In this document: piece after piece, positions 14,747 through 21,557 of the stretch | Position numbering within the stretch: the stretch's first letter is position 1 | Layout: each line of letters begins with the position of its first letter | Assembly (NCBI GenBank): GCA_902470835.1 | Contig: CABRHR010000015.1 | Coordinates: 1-28,334 of the forward strand | Reading direction: 5' to 3' | DNA from: an uncultured Collinsella sp. | GTDB lineage: Bacteria > Actinomycetota > Coriobacteriia > Coriobacteriales > Coriobacteriaceae | Length of the DNA: 28,334 nucleotides | Position numbers and translations under genes: made by a program | The notes under the pieces: model-generated | Told to the model about the DNA's origin: nothing | The model's input: only the letters and a program-made list of their open reading frames with translations | Database searches by the model: none

Positions 14747-17176
14747 ATGCATACCCATACCACTGATACCGCTTCGACAGAGCTCGAAGCCCAACGCGAT
14801 CTTGTACGTCGTCCCCGCAAGCGCATCGCCGCGCTCGCTCTTGCCGCCGGTCTGACCGTGGCCCTTGCCGTTCCCGGCGCCGTTGTGTTCGCCGACGGCG
14901 TAGGGTCGACGAGCGCTGCCTCGGCTACGAGTGAACAGTCGGCGATGGGCTCCGATAACAGCACGCCGGGTTATAAGAAAAACCAGGTCATATACGTCAA
15001 AACCGATGCCGACGGCAATCGCACAGGTGTTTACGTGGTCAATAGCTTCGAGGCCAATAAGGGCGTCAAGATCGACGATGCCGGCACCTATAACAAAGTG
15101 ACCAATCTATCGACGACTCAAAAGCTAACGGACGACGGCGGGTCGGTTGCCGTTACGGGCCAGGGAACGCAGGACTTTGTCTACCAGGGCGATCTGGACA
15201 AGAACACTCAGATGCCGTGGAACGTCACCGTGGCATACCAGCTCGATGGCCGCGATATCGACGCCAAGGATTTGGCGGGCAAGAGCGGCAAGCTCACCAT
15301 GAAGCTCAAGGTCGAAAAGAACGAGGGCTATACCGGTGGCGATTATGCCGATAACTACCTGGTTCAGATTACCGGTCAGCTTAAGGATGCCGAGGCACAC
15401 GATATTGAGGCTGAGGGCGCCACGGTTGCTGCTAACGGCTCCAACACGCAGCTTACCTACATGGTGATTCCCGGCAGCACCGGAGACTACACCATTACGA
15501 CCGATGTTGAGGATTTTGAGTTTGATGGCTGGCAGATTGTCGGCGTGCCGCTGAATCTTGCCATCGACGTGGACTCGAGCAGCATGGATACGAGCCAGCT
15601 CGTGGAGCTCTCCAACGGTATCGCTACGGCCAACAGCGGTGCTGGCCAGGTTGCCGACGGTGCCAAGACGCTTGCGGCCTCGCTTGCCACGGCCAATACC
15701 GGTGCCGGTGCGCTGTCCAGTGGCGCCGCTGCGCTTGCGGCGGGTACGAGTCAGCTCAACGCGCAGGTCCCCACGCTGGTCGAAGGCGTGAACAGCCTTA
15801 ATGCCGGTGCCGATGGGGTTAATGCCGGCGCAGCGCAGCTTAAGGGTGGTGCGTCCGATCTTTCGGCGGGCCTTTCCAAGCTGCAGGGGAGCGCACAGCA
15901 GATCTCGGGCGGCATAAGTGGAATTGCCGCTGGGTCCGATACGTACGTCGACGCGCTGACGCTGGGCAAGCAGGCTCAGGAGGCAAACCTTGCCAAAGCG
16001 CAGGCTGCGGCTAAGACGGCCCAGGACGCTGTGACCGCTACGTCGGGCAACGCCTACAGCGCGCTGTACGGGCCGCATGGTCTTACGGTGGCGCTCAGCG
16101 GCGAGGGGCAGTACCTTGCCGGTGCACAGCAGGCGCTCGGCGGGGCAAAGCAGGCCGCGAGCGCCATGGGCAACGATGCGGCAAAGGCTAACGCCGAGAG
16201 CGCAAAGGCTGGCGCCGAGAGCGCCGCTGCATCTATTGCCGCTGCCAAGGCGGCGGTCGCCGATGCTCAGGCCGCGCTGGATAAAGCGGCCGATCTCGAC
16301 TCCGCCAAGGCTGCGGCAGCCAAGCTAAGCGAGGCTACGACACAGCTGGATGCCGCCACCGCAAGTGCCGGCAGTGCCGCTACCAGCGCTGGTGCCGCCG
16401 CCACGGCGGCATCGAGCGCCGATGCGACGGGTCTTACCGCGCTTCTCGATTCCGCATCCAATGCCGTTGCGGGCGCGCAGGGTCTTAACACGCAGGCGTC
16501 GAAGGGTCTTGAGGGTGCCGAGCCCATGTTTGGCACGCTTACCGATCAGGTTACGACTTTGGCCCAGGCGGCCGGCGCCCAGGGCGGCGCTCAGGGTGCC
16601 GTCACCGCGCTCGATAGCGCCATTCAGGGCTACACCACTGTTCAGGATGGCCAACAGCTGAGCCTGGCTGGAGCCATCGCCTATATGAACAGCGCGATCA
16701 ACCCGGCAAACCCCACGGCCGTGAACCCCGGTCTTGTCGCCGGTGTTGGCTTTGCAGCAACGGGCGCGAGCCAGCTGAGCGATGGCGCCACGGTCCTTGC
16801 CGCGGGCACCGATCAGCTTGCTGCGGGCGCACAGCAGCTCAACGGCGCCACGCCCGCGCTTGCCAACGGCGTTTCGCAGCTCAACAACGGTGCGGCGCAG
16901 CTCAAGACGGGTGCTGCGAGCCTTGCCAGCGGCATGAATCTCCTCTCCTCGGGTGCGGGTACGCTTGCCAGCGGCGCATCCGAGCTCGGCAACGGCATGC
17001 AGGAGCTTACCGACCGAACGAGCAATCTCGATACTCAGGTCATCGACACCGTTAAGGACAAGATCGAGGAAATGCTCAACCCCAGCTTTACGCCGACGGA
17101 CTTTGTTAACGGCGAGCAGGGCGGACATATTAATCGCGTACAGTTTGTCTATATGACGGGCGCGATTAGCAAGTAG
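14747..17176 (+). CDS. Secreted Ala/Gly-rich coiled-coil protein, YhgE-like repeats, MMPL partner
   Basis: The 809-residue protein has a twin-arginine-like basic start (RRPRKRIAALAL) and a hydrophobic stretch ending VFA before Asp50, a likely signal peptide. Residues about 75-280 form a beta-rich domain. Residues about 285-400 and 665-770 carry many 7-residue GAxxLxxG repeats (for example GAAQLKTGAASLASG), as seen in YhgE/Pip-type proteins; residues 410-570 are an alanine-rich helix. YhgE proteins usually end in a membrane domain, but here no C-terminal helix is seen: the protein ends GAISK. GGAAGGA precedes the ATG. Directly downstream of the MMPL gene, it could be an extracytoplasmic adaptor or substrate-handling partner. 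The exact function is not known. Confidence 0.82.
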   Translation: MHTHTTDTASTELEAQRDLVRRPRKRIAALALAAGLTVALAVPGAVVFADGVGSTSAASATSEQSAMGSDNSTPGYKKNQVIYVKTDADGNRTGVYVVNSFEANKGVKIDDAGTYNKVTNLSTTQKLTDDGGSVAVTGQGTQDFVYQGDLDKNTQMPWNVTVAYQLDGRDIDAKDLAGKSGKLTMKLKVEKNEGYTGGDYADNYLVQITGQLKDAEAHDIEAEGATVAANGSNTQLTYMVIPGSTGDYTITTDVEDFEFDGWQIVGVPLNLAIDVDSSSMDTSQLVELSNGIATANSGAGQVADGAKTLAASLATANTGAGALSSGAAALAAGTSQLNAQVPTLVEGVNSLNAGADGVNAGAAQLKGGASDLSAGLSKLQGSAQQISGGISGIAAGSDTYVDALTLGKQAQEANLAKAQAAAKTAQDAVTATSGNAYSALYGPHGLTVALSGEGQYLAGAQQALGGAKQAASAMGNDAAKANAESAKAGAESAAASIAAAKAAVADAQAALDKAADLDSAKAAAAKLSEATTQLDAATASAGSAATSAGAAATAASSADATGLTALLDSASNAVAGAQGLNTQASKGLEGAEPMFGTLTDQVTTLAQAAGAQGGAQGAVTALDSAIQGYTTVQDGQQLSLAGAIAYMNSAINPANPTAVNPGLVAGVGFAATGASQLSDGATVLAAGTDQLAAGAQQLNGATPALANGVSQLNNGAAQLKTGAASLASGMNLLSSGAGTLASGASELGNGMQELTDRTSNLDTQVIDTVKDKIEEMLNPSFTPTDFVNGEQGGHINRVQFVYMTGAISK

Positions 17177-17223
17177 GCAGCCGCGCCCTTGTGGCGATTG
17201 GCGTCGATAGTAAGTTATGAGGG

Positions 17224-17260
17224 GAGGGGCCGTCGGGCATTGTCTCGGCAGCCCCTCTTT
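17224..17260 (+). terminator. Weak terminator after the coiled-coil gene
   Basis: GAGGGGC (17224-17230) pairs with GCCCCTC (17251-17257) and CCG/CGG can extend the stem inward; only TTT follows. It is the first of the structured elements in this intergenic region. Confidence 0.55.
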
Positions 17261-17286
17261 GCTGTCAGCGGCCGCTTCGCGTCTTT

Positions 17287-17736
17287 GCAGAAGCTGTACC
17301 GCAGGATTTGTGTTTGGAAGGAGACGCGCTTTCTGCAAGGGGTGGAGCGCGGAAAGCATGTCCCGGATTTGATGCTCGGAACGGGATGAGCTTTCCGGAT
17401 CGGACCCCAAGCGGAAAGCGCGTCCCGTTTCGGGGCTTCAGAATGGGACGCACTTTCCCGATGGGGCCCTAGCGGAAACTGCGACCCGGAATTCGCGCTC
17501 AGAATGGGATGCGCTTTCCCTTTGGAGCCCTCGGCGGAAACTGCATTCCGGAATTGGCCTCCAAAGTGGGATACGCTTTCCGCCGGGCATGTCATCTGGA
17601 AGATGCATCCCAGTTTGAGCGCCTATTCTGGGATGCGCTTTCCGCTAGGCGTGACATCCGGAAGGCACATCCCGGTTTGGGCGTTCGAACTGGGACGGAT
17701 TTTCCGCTGGCGCGGCTGTTGGGAAAGCAGGTCCCA
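17287..17736. repeat. Palindromic repeat array B (6 full units, 2 partial)
   Basis: Six full 46-bp hairpin units start at 17351, 17413, 17474, 17536, 17598 and 17660, a period of 61-62 bp. Each is a 15-nt left arm, a 16-nt loop and a 15-nt complementary right arm. A degenerate unit lies at about 17287-17335, and a lone left arm (GGAAAGCAGGTCCCA) at 17722-17736. The left arm consensus is GGAAASYGCRTCCCG, the loop is close to GAATTCGCGCTCAGAA, the right arm is YGGGATGCGCTTTCC, and the linker is close to CGATGGGGCCCTAGC. The period is not a multiple of three, so the open frames that run through the array are not coding. The array fills the space between two convergent genes. Confidence 0.93.
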
Positions 17737-17778
17737 GATTGGCGAGATGCAGCGCGGCGATATGCGGCTCAACAGCCC

Positions 17779-18777
17779 CTACAGCTCTACGTCGTTAAGC
17801 CATGTCGGCAACGTGGTTTGCCTGACGCCTGCGGTCTGCAGCTTTTTCGCGAGCACTCCTGCCGAGCGGACGTCGCTCATGGTAAAGCGGACGAGCGGAT
17901 GGCCGTAAATCGATAGGTGCGCCTCGCGCTGCCGTTCGGCAACAAGCACCTCGGCCGTGGTTTGCCCTACAAGTATGGTCTGGTCGGTGTACTTGATGAG
18001 TCCGTCGAGTTCTCCCAGCGTCAGCTCTTTTGCCTGGCGCTCCCAGGCAAAGTCCGTTCGCATGGATTTGGTCGAATCGAAGGGGTCGCACAGCTCGTAT
18101 TGAAGCCGGTCGGGTGCAAAGCCGGTCTCGATCATGATAGCTCGGGCTACCGATTCTCCGCCGCTCTCGGCGCGTGCGTCAGCATATTGGAGTGTAGTGA
18201 GGGCCGTAGCGACGGCGCGCCCGTTGCGAGCGCCCGCCCGTTTTTCAACCTCTTCCATCAAGCGCCCTTGCGTAAGGCCGAGCTTTGAGATCGCCGAATC
18301 GGCAATGGGCATGCCGTCGGCAAAACCGGTTTGTAGCAGGCAATCTGTCACCGTTTGAATGGGTGGTGTTATCGATATACCGCCTTGGTTTATTGCGCTG
18401 ACAGGCTCAATCTGGTGTCGCTGAGTCCGCGTTCCAGGACGAGCCGATGGCTTTGTCGAGCTACAGACATGCACGACGTTCAGATGTCGCCACGAAACTT
18501 CGAGGCTCAGCAGGCACGCGGCAGAGTACGAACAGAATGTCCAATCGGGATGGGCGATCGCAAGGGCACGGATAATCTCGCCGTGACGTTGCGCCCGGTT
18601 GAGCTCTTCCCAGCGCGCTTTGCGCGCGAACAGTCCCGGCATGGGCGAGACAACCGTGCTGCCGGTGCGCCGCAGCAGCGCTTTTCGGATTGCCGTGCTC
18701 GGGGGAATTAGGCACCGTCCCTCCTGCTCGGCTTGGGTCAACAGCTGGTCGATACGTTGGTCGTTGCTATGCGACAT
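17779..18777 (-). CDS. AbiEi-like N-terminus with C-terminal PD-(D/E)XK (DUF559/Vsr-like) domain
   Basis: The protein has 332 residues. The first ~200 resemble AbiEi-type antitoxin/DNA-binding proteins of Actinobacteria: a PGLFARKARW stretch, a central ITPPIQTVTDCLL segment, then AVATALTTLQYADARAESGG. The C-terminal 100 residues look like a DUF559-type restriction-endonuclease fold: Asp242 (MRTDFAW), Glu256-x-Asp258 (GELDG), Lys262, then EAHLSIYGHPLVRFTMSDV. The usual ExK lysine is not in place, so nuclease activity is uncertain. AGGAGG lies 9 nt before the ATG. No AbiEii toxin gene is adjacent, so a classical type IV toxin-antitoxin pair is not supported. It sits between repeat arrays B and C. 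Its biological role is not known. Confidence 0.75.
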   Translation of the reverse strand: MSHSNDQRIDQLLTQAEQEGRCLIPPSTAIRKALLRRTGSTVVSPMPGLFARKARWEELNRAQRHGEIIRALAIAHPDWTFCSYSAACLLSLEVSWRHLNVVHVCSSTKPSARPGTRTQRHQIEPVSAINQGGISITPPIQTVTDCLLQTGFADGMPIADSAISKLGLTQGRLMEEVEKRAGARNGRAVATALTTLQYADARAESGGESVARAIMIETGFAPDRLQYELCDPFDSTKSMRTDFAWERQAKELTLGELDGLIKYTDQTILVGQTTAEVLVAERQREAHLSIYGHPLVRFTMSDVRSAGVLAKKLQTAGVRQTTLPTWLNDVEL

Positions 18778-19110
18778 GGGCTACCGCCTCCTATTTTTGG
18801 GGTAGCAAAAACGTATCAGCCAGAACTTGCCGCTCAGCTGACCAAAAGCTGACCAAAATCTAACCATGCAGGTAGATGGCCTGTTTTGACGTCAATTTTA
18901 AAAACTGAATCGGTGGGCGGTAATCGGCACCCGTGAACGGTCGCCAGTTGTGGCGGCCTGGTAAGTTTATGGGCGTGTACTTTTGTGAAAAAGGCAGTTT
19001 TTCCTGCTGTTTTGTGACTTTGGATTGCGCGGTCGAGGACATGTGATATGGGCGGAGAGACAGCGGTCGCTGCTGTCCGGTGGCGCGGCCTTCGGAGCCG
19101 CCGTGCAAAA
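18778..19110. other. Intergenic region upstream of the AbiEi/nuclease-like gene
   Basis: This 330-bp stretch has no gene. GCTGACCAAAA occurs twice in perfect tandem (18837-18847, 18848-18858), 60-81 bp upstream of the gene's start, and may be an operator. A hairpin-capable sequence (GGTCGCCA/TGGCGGCC, around 18940-18959) lies further out. Array C follows. Confidence 0.4.
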
Positions 19111-19465
19111 TGGCCTGCAGTTTCCGGTTGAGGTCCTAAGTGGAAAGCACATCCCAGAATCGGCGCTCGGAATGGGACGTACTTTCCGAACTGGCCCCAG
19201 ACGGAAAGCGCGTCCCGGAATCGGTGCTCGGAACGGGATGCGCTTTCCCGATGGGGCCCCTAGCGGAAACTGCGACCCGGAATTCGCGCTCAGAATGGGA
19301 TGTCGTTTCCGGTTGGAGCCTTCAGCGGAAGCTACGGCCCGGAATTTGGCTCCAGACTGGGGTGCGGTTTCCCAACAAAGCGGCGCGCGGAAACTGCGAC
19401 CCTGATTCGATGCCTAGAACGGGACGCATTTTCCAGCAGAAGCCTCCCGCGGAAAGCGCATCCCG
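19111..19465. repeat. Palindromic repeat array C (5 full units, 2 partial)
   Basis: Five full 46-bp units start at 19142, 19203, 19265, 19327 and 19389, a period of 61-62 bp. A right-arm remnant lies at 19111-19125 and a final left arm at 19451-19465 (GGAAAGCGCATCCCG), only 4 bp before the stop codon of the minus-strand gene at 19470. Unit 3 and its upstream linker are nearly identical to unit 3 of array B. The hairpins probably serve as the 3' end of the minus-strand gene as well. Confidence 0.92.
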
Positions 19466-19469
19466 GAAG

Positions 19470-20504
19470 CTACTCGTCGTCCCCGTCGTTGGGGTCGCCC
19501 TTAAGGGTGTTGATGTCAATATATTCGTTGTCGTCCTCTTGTTGCTGCGTCTCCGACTCGGCCTGGGTGGGGGCGCGGAACAGCTGGACGCCTTCAAATG
19601 CGATGATGCCCAGCAGGGCCACGATCAGGGCGATAAAGACAATTTTTGCCGCCTGGGGAAACTCAGAAAATCGCGGCGAGCCTTCCTCGACGTAATAGTC
19701 GTTAAAGCGCTCGTCATCGGTGCCGTGGGAATATGCCGATGCCGATGCTGCCTTTATGCCAGCGTTACGGTATTCGGCTGCGGGCGCTGCGGCAAACGGA
19801 TCGCTGTCGTAGTCGCTCGACGTGACTCCGTAGCCCTCGGTCTCAATGCGAGAGGCGCGGGGTTCTTCGTTAAAACGATCATGGTACGCTGCAACTTCTA
19901 TGTGTTCGGAATCGTGCGCCTCGCTGGCTGCAAACAACGGGTTTACCGGCACATTGAGCGCGGGCATGCCTGCTGAGGTCTCGTCCAGGTCGGTCGCCGC
20001 CCAGGCATCGAGGGCGAACGGACGGCCGGCTTGGTCGTCCAGGTCTATAACGGGCGGCTCGAGCTCGGGCTCGGGCGTAGGCTCGGGAGCCGCGTACGTC
20101 GGCTGTTGCGGCGCTGCATACAAGGGCGCGCCGCTGGGCGTATGGCGTTGCGCCGCGGCTGCAAGAAACGCCGCCGTCTCGGATGGATCGCTTGTGGGGC
20201 GCGGCGCAGGGGCCGGTGTACGCGAGGTCTGCATAATGGGTCGGGTGGCAAAGTCGTCCGCTGGCACAGATGCCGGGGCAGGCGTTGCTGCCGGCGCGGG
20301 TGCCGTAGCTGGCGTGGACTTTGCGCTTGTCGGGCGAGCCCCGCCGCCCATGAGTTCGTCGGCGGTCCACGGGCGATCATCCATCACGTCGTCAAGGCTC
20401 AGCGAAAACAGGTCGTCTTCACCCTCATCGAACATGCGGTGCACATGTCCACCAATTGCCGGAATCAATCCGCGACCGGTGCATGATGCCTTGCTCAACG
20501 CCAT
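19470..20504 (-). CDS. Single-pass membrane protein, acidic and Pro/Ala-rich, function unknown
   Basis: I do not recognise this 344-residue protein. The ATG at 20504 follows GAAAGGA with a 9-nt spacer; a longer frame to 20600 lacks a ribosome site. Residues 1-60 are acidic (FDEGEDDLFSLSLDDVMDDR, then PWTADELM). Residues 60-160 are rich in Pro, Ala and Thr, low-complexity and probably disordered. Residues 160-280 are acidic. One hydrophobic helix follows (about 287-306, IVFIALIVALLGIIAFEGVQ), and the last ~35 residues are highly acidic, ending DPNDGDDE. There is no signal peptide, so the large N-terminal part is probably cytoplasmic and the short tail outside. A scaffold or envelope/division role is possible. 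It lies next to regulator 2 but with 122 bp between them. Confidence 0.75.
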   Translation of the reverse strand: MALSKASCTGRGLIPAIGGHVHRMFDEGEDDLFSLSLDDVMDDRPWTADELMGGGARPTSAKSTPATAPAPAATPAPASVPADDFATRPIMQTSRTPAPAPRPTSDPSETAAFLAAAAQRHTPSGAPLYAAPQQPTYAAPEPTPEPELEPPVIDLDDQAGRPFALDAWAATDLDETSAGMPALNVPVNPLFAASEAHDSEHIEVAAYHDRFNEEPRASRIETEGYGVTSSDYDSDPFAAAPAAEYRNAGIKAASASAYSHGTDDERFNDYYVEEGSPRFSEFPQAAKIVFIALIVALLGIIAFEGVQLFRAPTQAESETQQQEDDNEYIDINTLKGDPNDGDDE

Positions 20505-20626
20505 TCTGTTCCATCCTTTCGAAATACTAATGACATCGATTATATGGAACTTCCCAAGCGGCTCGGTCTTGGATTCGTGCTTTCCAGAACTCGCGCCCAA
20601 AAGGGGAGGGCAATCCAGGCGAGTGC

Positions 20627-21280
20627 CTACTTGTCGCCGGCCGCCGCCTTGGCCTCATTGAGGTAGCTATAGAAGCTGTATTTGGAGATGCCAAAGAACT
20701 CGCAGGCGCGCTCGCTCGACTTGGAAATGAGGAAGGCGCCGCGACGGTCGAGGTAGCCAATGGCACGAATGCGCTCGTCTTTGGTCATGAGCGCCGCGGG
20801 CTTGCCCACAAACTGCTCGCACTCGTGCAGCAGGTCCTCGAGCAGGTCGCCGATGTTCTTGGTAATGGGCTCGGGCTCGGTATAGCCCGTGCCGCCGGTG
20901 CCGGTAAAGGCATCGAGCGAGCGCTCAAAAGCCTTCATGAGCGTAATGTCAAAGTTGATGCCCAAAATGCCGACGGGCTTGCCCTCGTCGTTGCGGATAA
21001 AGATCGTCGACGATTTGAGCAGCTTACCGTCGGTGGTTTTAGTGAGGTACGGCTCGCGGTCGTGTACATCGGTGGCGCCCTCGTGCATGGACTCAAACAC
21101 GATATGGCTGGGGCCGTCACCCAGTTTGCGCCCGCTGACGTGGCCGTTTTCGATCACTACGATGGAGTGGTCTACGTCCTCGGTCTCCAGATCGTGGACG
21201 ACGACTTCGCAGTTGGGGCCAAATTGGAGCGCCAGGCCGTGTGCGAGGCGCTTGTAAAACTCAATCTGTGCGGGGGTCAT
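20627..21280 (-). CDS. YheO-like PAS-domain / HTH transcriptional regulator (regulator 2)
   Basis: The 217-residue protein is a paralogue of the regulator at 1822-2478. The N-terminal PAS domain shows CEVVVHDLETEDVDHSIVVI, VSGRKLGDGPSHIVFESMH and a FIRNDEGKPVGILGINFDI strand. The C-terminal helix-turn-helix is GAFLISKSSERACEFFGISK followed by YSFYSYLNEAK. AGGAAGG before the ATG supports the start. It is divergent from dpaL/ygeX, so it likely controls half-cluster 2. A similar inverted repeat lies in its upstream region. The ligand is not known; the PAS domain suggests a small metabolite of the pathway. Confidence 0.9.
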   Translation of the reverse strand: MTPAQIEFYKRLAHGLALQFGPNCEVVVHDLETEDVDHSIVVIENGHVSGRKLGDGPSHIVFESMHEGATDVHDREPYLTKTTDGKLLKSSTIFIRNDEGKPVGILGINFDITLMKAFERSLDAFTGTGGTGYTEPEPITKNIGDLLEDLLHECEQFVGKPAALMTKDERIRAIGYLDRRGAFLISKSSERACEFFGISKYSFYSYLNEAKAAAGDK

Positions 21281-21418
21281 GGGTACCTTCCTAAAAATTA
21301 GTTTGGGCTCACTGTGCCATAAACCACACCTGTTCGCAAATAACGAAAGCGCCGCTGCGTTGTGTGACCGTTCGGCGGCGAAAAAGTACCGATTACGGCA
21401 ACAAACAATTCGTTAGGT

Positions 21419-21471
21419 ATGCCAATCAAAAAGTGTGATAGAACATTACTAACAAACTTTTTGTTTGGCAT
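21419..21471. promoter_or_regulatory. Long inverted repeat, candidate operator of regulator 2
   Basis: ATGCCAATCAAAAAGT (21419-21434) and ACTTTTTGTTTGGCAT (21456-21471) are inverted copies with 15 of 16 bases matching, separated by 21 bp. The centre is about 113 bp upstream of dpaL and 165 bp from the regulator start. A nested AACAAA-CTT-TTTGTT palindrome lies in the right arm. A related arrangement is at 2616-2662. Confidence 0.65.
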
Positions 21472-21557
21472 CCACATAAAAGTTCAGCCGTGTGAATGGG
21501 ATCGGGCTGAAACGCGTATGCGGGGGCCGGCAAGAGAGAACTTAAGGAGTTCACCGT

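Noticed and set aside
17504..17916. Plus-strand open frames with repeated peptide-like segments in array B
   Set aside because: The 61-62-bp period is not a multiple of three, and the same DNA is noncoding-like in arrays A and C; the frames are chance openings in the repeats.
17779..18777. Classical AbiE type IV toxin-antitoxin system
   Set aside because: Only an AbiEi-like segment is seen; no AbiEii nucleotidyltransferase gene is adjacent on either side.
17287..19465. CRISPR array
   Set aside because: Units are imperfect palindromes with conserved loop and linker; there are no unique spacers of constant length between identical repeats, and no cas genes.
19140..19976. Plus-strand frame of 278 codons across array C and into the next gene
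   Set aside because: It begins in the repeats and continues antisense to the membrane-protein gene; no ribosome site or domain supports it.
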